This document shows, piece after piece, positions 8,764-16,351 of a stretch of 27,803 nt of DNA (position 1 is its first letter; every line of letters starts with the position of its first letter). This stretch comes from Bilophila sp964538355 (GTDB lineage: Bacteria > Desulfobacterota > Desulfovibrionia > Desulfovibrionales > Desulfovibrionaceae). The stretch is from assembly GCA_964538355.1 (NCBI GenBank), contig CAZIFC010000029.1:1-27803 (forward strand). The letters are read 5' to 3'. The notes below the pieces were generated by a model. The model was not told the origin of the DNA. It saw nothing but the letters and a program-made list of their open reading frames with translations, and made no database searches. The position numbers and the translations under genes are program-made.

Positions 8764-9228
8764 CTACTTCGAAACCCGGCGCCGGAACCAGGCCAGCCCC
8801 AGAAACAGGTTGAGCAGCAGGCTGATCCCAAACACGGCCCGGAAAGGAACCGAACCCCACGCGCCCTCTCCCGAATCAGCGGGAACGGGCACAGAACCGG
8901 AGGTTGCGCCCGCAGGGGCGATGGTCATGGCGTGGGAAACCTTGTGCCCCATATTGTCCGCCACAACGATCTTCCATGTGCCCGGCTGGGCGGGCAGGAA
9001 GGCAAAGCGGCCTTCCGCATCGGTCCGCCCGTTCTGGAACTCGACATCCGCGTCCCCCGGGCCGTAGAGCCTGGCCTCGGCATAGGCGGCAGGCTCCCCG
9101 GACGAATAGGTGAACGAGACGACGCGGGCATCTCCGGCAGGAACATCGTGCGCCAGCAACGCATGAGCCTGCGCCTCCGCTCCCAGTAGGCACACCGCCG
9201 CAAGGGTCAACACCATCTGCTTGAACAT
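8764..9228 (-). CDS. NikL-like membrane-anchored accessory protein (predicted nickel uptake)
   Basis: A 154-residue protein with a signal peptide (MFKQMVLTLAAVCLLG, cleavage after AEAQA at about 21) and an exported Ig-like domain. One C-terminal membrane helix spans about residues 130-147, followed by RRRVSK. The exported part has the pattern of NikL proteins from deltaproteobacterial nickel-transport loci: SSGEPAAYAEARLYGPGD, GRTDAEGRFAFLPAQPGTW and VVADNMGHKV. This pattern also resembles carboxypeptidase-regulatory domains. The His near the mature N-terminus (HALLAHD) could bind metal. Start: the ATG at 9228 has GAGG six bases upstream; another ATG lies at 9240. It follows the DUF4198 gene by about 150 bases. 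No NikMNQO transporter genes are in the window, so the role is inferred from family resemblance and partner. Confidence 0.7.
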   Translation of the reverse strand: MFKQMVLTLAAVCLLGAEAQAHALLAHDVPAGDARVVSFTYSSGEPAAYAEARLYGPGDADVEFQNGRTDAEGRFAFLPAQPGTWKIVVADNMGHKVSHAMTIAPAGATSGSVPVPADSGEGAWGSVPFRAVFGISLLLNLFLGLAWFRRRVSK

Positions 9229-9344
9229 GTTTTTCCTCATCTTCTGGCTTCCGCCTCTACCGCCGCCCGGCGGAAGACACGCTTTGGAGGGCCTCCGCTG
9301 CCGTCGGCCCGTCCGGGCAGGCTTCAAAAGCATGACATGCGAGC

Positions 9345-9366
9345 CGGGGAGAGGCAGACTCCCCCG
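9345..9366. other. Hairpin between the nikK-like and nikL-like genes
   Basis: CGGGGAGAG pairs with CTCCCCCG, imperfectly, across a 5-base loop just past the nikK-like stop, without a T-run. It may set relative expression of the two genes or protect the mRNA end. The remaining spacer (9229-9344) also holds a small CCGCC/GGCGG dyad. Confidence 0.35.
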
Positions 9367-9376
9367 CCCTCCCCAT

Positions 9377-10165
9377 CTATTTCATTACCGGGAAAACATA
9401 GGTAGCGCGCATGTTGCGCTTGTCCGCGCTGCCGTCGGTGAGCTTTTCGGTCAATTCGGCACGCAACATCCACAGGCCGGGCTTGGAAATCTTGAAGGAG
9501 GCCATGCCGTCCGCGCCCGTTTCCACCTTGGACATGTAGGCGTCGTTTTCCGTGCTGTAGCCGTCATAGGTCAGGCCTAGCGGGGCTTTTACGGGCTTGC
9601 CGTTCAACAGCACCTCGGCCTTGATTTCATCCCCGGGCTTGATGTCGGCGGGGTTGGTCAAAAGCACGATTTCAAGGTCATGGCCCAGAGCCTTCTTGTA
9701 GAGGGTGTCTCCGGGAGCGGGGTTGATGAGCGTCTTGGCGAACTTTTCGTACTTGCCGACTTTCAGCACCTTCTTGCCCTTGGCTTCCAGAGCCTTGCGG
9801 TCGCCTTCAAGGACACCCTCGGTGGTATCGCTCCAGATCTGCGGCAGGCGGTGCCCCACAAGCAGGGCCGGGCCGTCGGCATTGAGCGAAGCCTTGCCGA
9901 CAAGGGCCTTCACTTCGGCATCTTCGGAAAGCGTTACCGGCTGCTTGTCCTTGCCCTGCAAGACCTCAATGACCACGGTTTCCACAGGCTCGGCTTCTTC
10001 GCTGATCATGAACACATGCGCCGCCTGCGCCTGAATACCCACAGGCTCACCCTTGGCGGCCTGCACCCTGTCAGGTTTCACGATGAACTCATGCGCAGAA
10101 GCAACGGCGGCGGTTCCAGCAAGGCACAACGAGCACACTCCGGCGAGCAACATCTTGAAAGACAT
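9377..10165 (-). CDS. DUF4198-family periplasmic protein (NikK-like, predicted nickel uptake)
   Basis: A 262-residue secreted protein. The signal peptide runs from MSFKMLLAGV through a hydrophobic core to VASA (cleavage about residue 24). The mature start HEFIVKPDR matches the family hallmark AHEFW/IxKP. A later conserved part covers KPGDEIKAEVLLNGKPV, then GLTYDGYSTEN and a Gly-rich turn (TGADGMASFKISKPGLWML) before FPVMK. DUF4198 proteins include NikK, a periplasmic helper of ECF-type nickel transporters in deltaproteobacteria, and here it sits directly before a NikL-like gene. AAGGAG six bases before the ATG supports this start. A NikR-like inverted repeat lies 111 bases upstream. Binding of another divalent metal is possible; the nickel assignment is inferred. 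Confidence 0.72.
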   Translation of the reverse strand: MSFKMLLAGVCSLCLAGTAAVASAHEFIVKPDRVQAAKGEPVGIQAQAAHVFMISEEAEPVETVVIEVLQGKDKQPVTLSEDAEVKALVGKASLNADGPALLVGHRLPQIWSDTTEGVLEGDRKALEAKGKKVLKVGKYEKFAKTLINPAPGDTLYKKALGHDLEIVLLTNPADIKPGDEIKAEVLLNGKPVKAPLGLTYDGYSTENDAYMSKVETGADGMASFKISKPGLWMLRAELTEKLTDGSADKRNMRATYVFPVMK

Positions 10166-10222
10166 GGAAAACTCCTTGTTTTGACCTGTACTGCACAATG
10201 CAGTGACACTTTTTTATAAAGA

Positions 10223-10252
10223 GTGATACACAGAAAAACGTTTTTACGTCAA
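10223..10252 (-). promoter_or_regulatory. Putative promoter of the nikK-like gene
   Basis: On the minus strand TTGACG (10252-10247), an 18-base spacer, then TATCAC (10228-10223). The spacer contains the perfect 12-bp palindrome AAAAACGTTTTT (10234-10245), a possible operator. The leader to the ATG would be about 50 bases. Confidence 0.45.
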
Positions 10253-10275
10253 TGTGTTTTTTCTTTTATTTCCAT

Positions 10276-10302
10276 GTGTTATTTTTACTTAGCCAATAAC
10301 TT
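10276..10302. promoter_or_regulatory. NikR-like inverted repeat
   Basis: GTGTTAT-N13-ATAACTT. As I recall from comparative studies of nickel regulons, the deltaproteobacterial NikR site is of the type GTGTTAY-N13/14-RTAACAC; this site matches 12 of those 14 positions with an allowed spacing. It lies between the divergent nikK-like gene and the aconitase gene. It is 24 bases upstream of the -35 proposed for nikK, so either that promoter is wrong or repression occurs from upstream. Confidence 0.5.
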
Positions 10303-10436
10303 CGGCATGATGTATACTTTTCTAAAAAAAGTAGCACGTTTGTGCCCCGTACCGCACCAGACTCCCCATCCGCTTCCGTGCGCCACGGAAAAACCTTGCG
10401 CGGCAACCCATTGCCACACCTGGACAGGGCAACTTC

Positions 10437-10465
10437 TTGCCTTTGTTCAATTCACCGGGTAGATT
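10437..10465 (+). promoter_or_regulatory. Putative promoter of the aconitase gene
   Basis: TTGCCT (10437-10442), 17-base spacer, TAGATT (10460-10465), each matching 4 of 6 consensus bases. It predicts a leader of about 70 bases containing the palindrome at 10476-10500. Confidence 0.4.
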
Positions 10466-10475
10466 CGTACACCTT

Positions 10476-10500
10476 CACACCGACCGGACCGGTTGGGGTG
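10476..10500. promoter_or_regulatory. Palindrome in the aconitase leader, possible operator
   Basis: Two 12-base arms, CACACCGACCGG and CCGGTTGGGGTG, flank a central A; 10 of 12 positions are complementary. It begins about at the predicted transcription start, where a repressor would block initiation; alternatively it folds as an RNA hairpin. I do not recognise the regulator. Confidence 0.45.
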
Positions 10501-10541
10501 CGCCATACGGCTTCAACGCAGTCCAGACAAAAGGGAAGCAC

Positions 10542-12476
10542 ATGAATCTCACACAGAAAATCATCGGCAGTCACCTCGTCTCCGGCACCATGACGCCGGG
10601 AAGCGAAATAGGCCTGCACATCGACCAGACACTGACTCAGGACGCCACCGGAACCATGGCATGGCTCCAGTTTGAAGCGTTGGGAATCCCGAAGGTCAAG
10701 ACAGATATTTCGATGAGCTATGTCGACCACAACACGCTCCAGATGAATTTCCGCAACCCGGACGACCACCGCTTTCTCCGCACGGTCGCAGCGAAATTCG
10801 GGGGCGTTTTTTCCGGTCCGGGAACCGGCATCTGCCACCAGCTTCACCTTGAAAACTTCGCCAAGCCCGGCGCAACGCTTGTCGGCTCCGACAGCCACAC
10901 GCCCACGGCAGGCGGCATCTGCTCGCTGGCGATGGGCGCGGGCGGCCTGTCGGTGGCTCTGGCCATGGCCGGCGAACCGTACAGCATCCCCATGCCCAAG
11001 GTCGTGCGCGTCTTCCTGACCGGCGCACTCACGGGCTGGGCTTCCGCCAAGGACGTTATCCTCGAACTGCTCCGCCGCCGCACCGTAAAGGGCGGGGTCG
11101 GACGGGTCTTTGAATACGCCGGGCCAGGCGTCGCCACCCTCTCCGTGCCGGAGCGCGCCACCATCGCCAACATGGGCGCGGAACTCGGTGCAACGGGCAC
11201 CCTCTTCCCCTCCGACGGCGTAACCCGCGCCTTCCTCAAGGCCATGGGCCGCGAACAGGACTGGAAAGAGCTCGGGCCTGACGCCGACGCCACCTATGAC
11301 GAGGAAGAAGTCATCGATCTTTCCGCGCTGGTTCCTCTGGCGGCCCAGCCGCACATGCCCGACCGCGTGGTCCCCGTAGCCGAACTCGACGGCATGCCCG
11401 TGGAACAGGTCTGTATCGGCTCCTGTACGAACTCCTCCTACGCCGACCTCAAGCTTGTCGCCCAGACCCTTGCCGGAAAGCGGATCAACCCCGGCACCGA
11501 CGCCATGATCTCCCCCGGTTCCAAACAGGTGCTGACCATGCTGGCCCAGGAAGGCCTGCTTGAACCCATCATCAGCTCCGGCGCGCGCCTTCTCGAATGT
11601 TCCTGCGGCCCGTGCATCGGTTCCGGCGGCGCACCCGTCACCGCCGGGGTCAGCGCGCGCACCTTCAACCGCAACTTCGAAGGGCGCAGCGGAACCAAGG
11701 ACGCCAAGGTCTATCTTGTCAGCCCGCTGACTGCGGCCCAGGCCGCCCTGAACGGCAGGTTCACCGATCCCGCCGGATGGGGAACCCCGCCCGCCAAGCC
11801 CGAACTTCCCGACAACCCTCCGTCCATCCGTCACCTGTTCGTCTTCCCGCCGGAAAACGGCGCGGATGTGGAAGTCCTGCGCGGGCCGAATATCGTCGCT
11901 CTGGAAAAGTTCCCCCGCCTTGACGCCTCCGGCGACATCATGGACGCCAGGGTCATCATCCGGCTCGGCGACAACATCACCACCGACCACATCATGCCCG
12001 CAGGCGCGGAAATCCTCGCCCTGCGCTCCAATATCCCCGCCATTTCCGAGCATGTCTTCGTGCGCGTTGACCCCGACTTCGTGAAGCGGGCCAAGGCCGC
12101 CAGCTCGTCCGGCGGCAACGGCGTCATCGTTGCCGGGGAAAACTACGGTCAAGGCTCCAGCCGCGAACACGCCGCGCTGGCTCCCCGGCATCTGGGCATC
12201 CGGGCCATCATCGCCCTCTCGATGGCCCGCATCCACCGCGCCAATCTGGTGAACTTCGGCATCCTGCCGCTTCTCTTCGCCAACCCCGAAGACTACGGCA
12301 GGATCACCCAGGATGCCGACATCCGTATCCCCCTTGCGGACATCACCCCCGGCGGCGTCATCAACATCGAGATTGCAGGCGCAGGCGTTCTTCCTGTAAA
12401 GAACGACCTTTCGGCGGCCGAGCTGGATATCATCCGTGCCGGCGGCCTTCTCAATGCCGTAAAAGAAAAAATGTAA
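10542..12476 (+). CDS. Aconitate hydratase (aconitase)
   Basis: A [4Fe-4S] enzyme interconverting citrate and isocitrate through cis-aconitate in the cytoplasm. Its 644 residues are shorter than the roughly 890 of E. coli AcnA and fit the compact aconitase type of Desulfovibrio and Aquifex. Cluster ligands are visible in CIGSCTNSSY (Cys295) and CSCGPCIG (Cys355, Cys358). The active-site region GSDSHTPTAGG is at 115-125. The C-terminal swivel domain has GENYGQGSSREHAAL and ARIHRANLVNFGILPL. The start at 10542 (MNLTQKIIGSHL) follows AAGGGAAG. The gene is divergent from the nikK-like gene and followed 64 bases later by ppiD. Homoaconitase or isopropylmalate isomerase activity is less likely, because those large subunits lack the fused swivel domain. 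Confidence 0.92.
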   Translation: MNLTQKIIGSHLVSGTMTPGSEIGLHIDQTLTQDATGTMAWLQFEALGIPKVKTDISMSYVDHNTLQMNFRNPDDHRFLRTVAAKFGGVFSGPGTGICHQLHLENFAKPGATLVGSDSHTPTAGGICSLAMGAGGLSVALAMAGEPYSIPMPKVVRVFLTGALTGWASAKDVILELLRRRTVKGGVGRVFEYAGPGVATLSVPERATIANMGAELGATGTLFPSDGVTRAFLKAMGREQDWKELGPDADATYDEEEVIDLSALVPLAAQPHMPDRVVPVAELDGMPVEQVCIGSCTNSSYADLKLVAQTLAGKRINPGTDAMISPGSKQVLTMLAQEGLLEPIISSGARLLECSCGPCIGSGGAPVTAGVSARTFNRNFEGRSGTKDAKVYLVSPLTAAQAALNGRFTDPAGWGTPPAKPELPDNPPSIRHLFVFPPENGADVEVLRGPNIVALEKFPRLDASGDIMDARVIIRLGDNITTDHIMPAGAEILALRSNIPAISEHVFVRVDPDFVKRAKAASSSGGNGVIVAGENYGQGSSREHAALAPRHLGIRAIIALSMARIHRANLVNFGILPLLFANPEDYGRITQDADIRIPLADITPGGVINIEIAGAGVLPVKNDLSAAELDIIRAGGLLNAVKEKM

Positions 12477-12484
12477 GCCGGATC

Positions 12485-12512
12485 GGCCCGCCGCGGAAAC
12501 CGTGCGCGGGCC
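12485..12512 (+). other. Hairpin between acn and ppiD
   Basis: GGCCCGC pairs with GCGGGCC over a 14-base loop, without a T-run, in the 64-base gap. Read-through to ppiD is therefore likely; the hairpin may protect the aconitase mRNA end. Confidence 0.4.
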
Positions 12513-12540
12513 GGACCGTAACCCTTGAACTGGAGCTGTC

Positions 12541-14430
12541 ATGCTGGAAGTCATTCGTTCCAATGCCCAATCGTGGGGCGTCAAAATTGCCTTTGGCATC
12601 ATTATTCTGGTCTTCGTCTTCTGGGGCGTCGGCGGCCTGACGGGCGGCCCCTCCACGGTCATTCTCACCGTCAACGGCGATCCCGTCACCATTCAGGAAT
12701 TCCAGCGGAAATACGAACAGCTCGAGCAGCAGGTCCGCGCCCAGTATCCCGATATCGACGCGGCCGGACTCAAGGCCATGCAGCTCAAGCAGCAGCTTGT
12801 GCAGAACCTTGTTCTGGAAAAGCTCCTCACTCAGGAAGCCCAACGCCTCGGCATCGTTGTAACGCCCGTCGAGCTGCGCCACCTCATCGAAAGCTTCCCG
12901 GCCTTCCACAACGCCGAAGGCAAGTTCGATCCCGAAGCCTACCTGAGCATGCTCAAGGCCCAGCACAATACGCCCGGCAACTTCGAGTCCGAGCTGCGAA
13001 ACAACATGGTCATCAACAAGCTCCGCGACGATGTCACCGCCGGGGCCTTCGTGCCGGAAGGCGCGGTGAAGGATCTGTTCCTCTATGAAGGCGAACGCCG
13101 CATTCTGGAATATGTCCTGTACCCCGTGGGCGACTACACCTCCAAGGTTGCCGTCGAAGACGCGCAGATCAAGGACTACTACGACGCCAATCAGGCCGCG
13201 TTCACCGTTCCGCCTCAGGCCGACGTGGAATACCTGCTCATCGGTGCGGAATCCCTCGCCGGTTCCCAGAGCATCAGCGATCAGGCCGTTGCCGATTTTT
13301 ATGAAAAGAACGCCGCCCAGTTCGCCACGCCCGAAATGGTTCGCGCCCGGCACATCCTTATCCTGAGCGACGAAAAGGATTCCCCCGAAGAACAGGCGAA
13401 GGCCAAGGCCCGTATTGAAGAAATCGCCAGGCGCATCAAGGCCGGTGAAGACTTCGGCGCGGTCGCCAAGGAAGTTTCCGAAGATCCGGGCAGCGCGCAG
13501 AACGGCGGCGAACTCGGCTGGTTCGCGCACGGGCAGATGGTTCCCGAATTCGACAAGGCCGCCTATGAGCTGAAAGACGGCGAAATTTCCGAACCCGTAA
13601 AGACGCAATTCGGCTGGCACCTCATCCAGACCGAAGAGCACAAGGCCGCCGGCCAGCGTCCTCTCGGCGACGTGAAGGAACAGATCCGCCAGAACCTCGC
13701 CCTGAATGAAGCCGCCGGCAAGGTGCAGGAATCGCTGGAGCAGGTTCAGCTTGCCGTCATCGGCGGCAAGTCCTTGAAGGAAGCCGGCGAACCCCTCAAG
13801 CTGACCCCGCAGGCCACCGGGCTGGTGAATACGACCGAACTGGCCGCCAAGACCGGCATCAAGCCCGAAAACATCTCCGCGCTGCTGGCCGCCAAGCCGG
13901 GCACGGTGCTGGATACGCCTTTTGTGACCAAGGCCGGCTACATCATCGCCAAGGTCAACGAATCCAAGCAGCAGACCGTGAAGCCGCTTGACGCCGTGAA
14001 GGACGACATCAAGGCCCGCCTCCAGCATGACAAGGCCGCAACCCTGGCCTTTGAAGCGGCTACCGCCGGACGCAAGGCCTTCACCACCGACTTGCCGAAG
14101 GAACTCCAGGGCAAGATCAAGCAGAGCCTCCCCCTCGGCCGCCAGGGTTTCATGGGCGATCTTGGCTCCAACGCCGAGCTTGCCAAGGCCGCCTTTGCCG
14201 CCAAGCCCAACGAATGGCTTCCCGTGGCCTACGCTCTCGACGGCGGGGCGATCATCGCCCGCGTAGCCGAAGTGTCCGTGCCGAGCGAAGAGGACTGGAA
14301 GACCGCAGAACCGCAGATCACGCAGGCCGTGCTCAACGCCAAGCGCGAACAGCTCTTCCGCGGGTTCCTGACCCTCATTCACTCCAATGCCAAGATTGAG
14401 ATGAAGAACGAAACGATCCTGACGGATTAG
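12541..14430 (+). CDS. ppiD: PpiD/SurA-type membrane-anchored periplasmic folding factor (parvulin domain)
   Basis: A 629-residue protein that probably helps exported proteins fold after leaving the Sec channel. Residues 14-32 (VKIAFGIIILVFVFWGVGG) form one N-terminal membrane anchor. A SurA-N-like helical chaperone region follows to about 220. A parvulin peptidyl-prolyl isomerase domain lies at about 268-370, marked by RARHILIL, EDFGAVAKEVSEDPGS, GGELGWFAHGQMVPEF and FGWHLIQTEE. The remaining C-terminal half resembles the second SurA/PpiD segment. Size and architecture match E. coli PpiD (623 residues). GGAG lies 5 bases before the ATG. In many bacteria ppiD sits in the clpPX-lon block; here it lies about 12 kb from that block, after aconitase. 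Confidence 0.88.
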   Translation: MLEVIRSNAQSWGVKIAFGIIILVFVFWGVGGLTGGPSTVILTVNGDPVTIQEFQRKYEQLEQQVRAQYPDIDAAGLKAMQLKQQLVQNLVLEKLLTQEAQRLGIVVTPVELRHLIESFPAFHNAEGKFDPEAYLSMLKAQHNTPGNFESELRNNMVINKLRDDVTAGAFVPEGAVKDLFLYEGERRILEYVLYPVGDYTSKVAVEDAQIKDYYDANQAAFTVPPQADVEYLLIGAESLAGSQSISDQAVADFYEKNAAQFATPEMVRARHILILSDEKDSPEEQAKAKARIEEIARRIKAGEDFGAVAKEVSEDPGSAQNGGELGWFAHGQMVPEFDKAAYELKDGEISEPVKTQFGWHLIQTEEHKAAGQRPLGDVKEQIRQNLALNEAAGKVQESLEQVQLAVIGGKSLKEAGEPLKLTPQATGLVNTTELAAKTGIKPENISALLAAKPGTVLDTPFVTKAGYIIAKVNESKQQTVKPLDAVKDDIKARLQHDKAATLAFEAATAGRKAFTTDLPKELQGKIKQSLPLGRQGFMGDLGSNAELAKAAFAAKPNEWLPVAYALDGGAIIARVAEVSVPSEEDWKTAEPQITQAVLNAKREQLFRGFLTLIHSNAKIEMKNETILTD

Positions 14431-14441
14431 CATAGCCTCCG

Positions 14442-14489
14442 GCGGGCAGGGCGCAGCCCTGCACCCGCAAGGGGGCGCGCCGCCCCCTT
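14442..14489. repeat. Tandem GC-rich hairpins downstream of ppiD
   Basis: The first is GCGGGCAGGGC with GCCCTG and CCCGC. The second is AAGGGGGCG-CGC-CGCCCCCTT. They follow the ppiD stop by 11 bases and precede the true terminator. Similar GC-rich dyads are, as I recall, common between genes in Desulfovibrionaceae; function unknown. Confidence 0.6.
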
Positions 14490-14501
14490 GACCCGGCATA
14501 C

Positions 14502-14533
14502 AAAAAGCCCTCCTGAAGACAGGAGGGCTTTTT
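14502..14533. terminator. Bidirectional rho-independent terminator between ppiD and the glycosyltransferase
   Basis: AAAAAGCCCTCCTG pairs perfectly with CAGGAGGGCTTTTT around AAGA. T-runs on both strands suit the convergent genes ppiD (+) and the glycosyltransferase (-). Confidence 0.93.
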
Positions 14534-14601
14534 GCGTATCATCGACAATAAAAAGGGACGGGATGCTTTGTATGTTGAATACCAGCTTGTTGCGAGGGGG
14601 T

Positions 14602-14646
14602 CCGGGGGGAATCATTCCCCCCGGTGGGGTTCGGGGCAACGCCCCG
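14602..14646. repeat. GC-rich double dyad downstream of the glycosyltransferase
   Basis: A perfect 23-base palindrome centred on C14613 (CCGGGGGGAAT and its complement) is followed by CGGGGC-AAC-GCCCCG (14632-14646). It lies in the convergent gap 14431-14683, which holds no gene. It looks like a dispersed intergenic repeat of this lineage. Confidence 0.6.
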
Positions 14647-14683
14647 GTATTTCAAACAAAAAACATGCAATTAGCGATACGGC

Positions 14684-15739
14684 CTAGTTTGGATTATGAC
14701 GCAGTTTGTCCCTCAGGAGCGGGACAAGGTAGCGCAGGTAGTAGAGAAGACGGAGCTTTTTGTAGAGGAACAGCGGCGTCCAGGCGGCCCGTATCTTCCC
14801 GGCCCGCAGCATATTGAACGACAGCCGAAGCTCCGGCGGGAGCTGCCGCGCAAGGCCTTCCGGCAGGACCTCGAAGGCTTCCCGCAGGGCCGCCATAAAC
14901 GGCTCCACGCGCCCGTCCCCATACCGGATGAAATCACGATAGGCTCCGCGCAGCATGTCGCCAAGGTTTTCAGCGTAGACTCGCTGGAGGTCTGCATCGG
15001 CCTGCCGGAGGGCAACCGCCATGTTCCGCGCCGCATGGCACTTCCAGAACGCATCAGCGGGGTCTTTGCTGTGCATCTTGGACAGGCTGCTTCTGATCCT
15101 TTTCCGGTACCGGTAGCTCCTGACCGCGAGAAAGGACATCGAACGCGCCCGGATGGCGACCCGGCAGGCAAAGTCATTGTCCTCAAACTTGAGAAGAGCC
15201 TCATCAAAGAAGAGTCCATGTTCCAGCAGAAACGCCCGCCGCAGCAGCTTGTTGCAGGCGATGACATTTCTGGAGAACAGCGGACAGTCCTTTACGGTCT
15301 GCCGATGGAGGCTCTCCCCGGGGTTCAGATCCGCGTTGACTGTTTCAGGAAGATCGGGATCGTCGAAAAACCAGTCAACGGTCTGCCCCGCCACCAGATC
15401 CGCGTCATCTTCTCCGGCTGTGCGGTACAGCCTTTCCAGCACATCTTCGGCATAGAGGGTATCGTCCGAATCCAAAAAGTAGACGTACTCTCCGCAGGCC
15501 TCCCGGATGCCCCTGTTTCTGCTGTAGGAAACGTCCCGGTTGCGCTCGTTGGCAAAAACCCGGATGCGGGGATCGGACTTGGCCCGTTCCCGCAGCAGCG
15601 CAAGGCTGTTGTCCGTGGAGCAGTCGTCGATGCACAGGATTTCGATATCCCGAAGCGTCTGCCCGGTCACCGAGTCCAGACAGGCCCCCAGATACGGAAA
15701 GACGTTGTACACGGGGATGATGACGGAAACCTTGACCAT
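14684..15739 (-). CDS. Family 2 glycosyltransferase
   Basis: A 351-residue GT-A fold enzyme predicted to transfer a sugar from a nucleotide donor, probably to a surface polysaccharide. The N-terminal half is typical: VKVSVIIPVYNVFPYL, the nucleotide-binding IDDCSTDNS (38-46) and the metal-binding DSDD (90-93) in EYVYFLDSDDTLY. The C-terminal part is basic and rich in Leu and Tyr (LYKKLRLLYYLRYLVPLL), suggesting peripheral membrane attachment. It starts 3 bases after the queH stop and has no other glycan genes around it, so acceptor and product are unknown. It is probably the last gene of an rne-queH-glycosyltransferase transcript ending at 14502-14533. Confidence 0.88.
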   Translation of the reverse strand: MVKVSVIIPVYNVFPYLGACLDSVTGQTLRDIEILCIDDCSTDNSLALLRERAKSDPRIRVFANERNRDVSYSRNRGIREACGEYVYFLDSDDTLYAEDVLERLYRTAGEDDADLVAGQTVDWFFDDPDLPETVNADLNPGESLHRQTVKDCPLFSRNVIACNKLLRRAFLLEHGLFFDEALLKFEDNDFACRVAIRARSMSFLAVRSYRYRKRIRSSLSKMHSKDPADAFWKCHAARNMAVALRQADADLQRVYAENLGDMLRGAYRDFIRYGDGRVEPFMAALREAFEVLPEGLARQLPPELRLSFNMLRAGKIRAAWTPLFLYKKLRLLYYLRYLVPLLRDKLRHNPN

Positions 15740-15742
15740 GCC

Positions 15743-16351
15743 CTACTCCGAGAGCTTCCGCAGCTTTTTCTCGAACCGCTCGTATTCGCTGAAAATACAG
15801 GCGCAGTAGTTCTGACGGTACAGGCCCATCTCCTTGGAGCGGTCAATCCCGGCCTGCCAGTGGGCGCGAAAATCCCGGTACAGGAAGGCGGAGCCGAACC
15901 CGGCATCGCTTCGGTAGTCGCCGCAGGCCGCGACGCGCTCCCCGATGGAGCGGATGGCGTCGTGATGCTGGTGGCGGGAATAGAGCAGGCTCGTGGTGAA
16001 GGCGTCAAAACCGTTTTCCGAGGCAACGGCGCAGGTCAGGGCAAGCCGGGTCTCGTAACAGTAGCCGCACCGGGCATGTCCCTCGTTGTCGGCAAGGCGC
16101 ATGTCGTGCACGGCCTTGAGCCATCCGGGGAGATCATACACGTCGTCCTGCCAGATCATGGGCAGACTGAGCTGCTCCGCAACCTGCTGCATGGCCTCGC
16201 GCCGCCGGAAGTATTCGGAAACGGGATGGATGTTCGGATTGGCGAAGTATCCCGTCACCTCGTAGCCCTCGTCGCGCAGCGACTGGATGCACATGATGCT
16301 GCACGGCCCACAACAGGCGTGCAGAAGCACTTTCTTTCCGCTATTTTCCAT
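15743..16351 (-). CDS. queH: Epoxyqueuosine reductase QueH
   Basis: Reduces epoxyqueuosine to queuosine in tRNAs with GUN anticodons, the last step of queuosine synthesis; QueH (DUF208) is non-homologous to QueG. The 202-residue protein has the expected cysteine pairs: HACCGPC (Cys13, Cys14, Cys17) and HARCGYCYETR (Cys95, Cys98). In characterised QueH the adjacent-Cys pair and this second pair bind the [4Fe-4S] cluster. A further pair, CAC (183, 185), lies near the end in YCACIFSE. The family segments FANPNIHPVSEYFRR and TTSLLYSRHQHHDAI are also present. The ATG at 16351 overlaps the 3' end of the RNase E/G gene by 11 bases, so translation is likely coupled to it. Confidence 0.93.
   Translation of the reverse strand: MENSGKKVLLHACCGPCSIMCIQSLRDEGYEVTGYFANPNIHPVSEYFRRREAMQQVAEQLSLPMIWQDDVYDLPGWLKAVHDMRLADNEGHARCGYCYETRLALTCAVASENGFDAFTTSLLYSRHQHHDAIRSIGERVAACGDYRSDAGFGSAFLYRDFRAHWQAGIDRSKEMGLYRQNYCACIFSEYERFEKKLRKLSE

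Noticed and set aside
8764..9240. Treating the NikL-like gene as starting at the ATG at 9240 or earlier
   Set aside because: GAGG lies at ideal distance before the ATG at 9228, and the signal peptide is best formed from that start; earlier codons add a basic unconserved stretch.
10223..10462. Possible 79-residue small protein upstream of the aconitase gene
   Set aside because: No convincing ribosome-binding site or domain. It overlaps the predicted promoter and operator elements, and its composition shifts from AT-rich to GC-rich with the underlying DNA.
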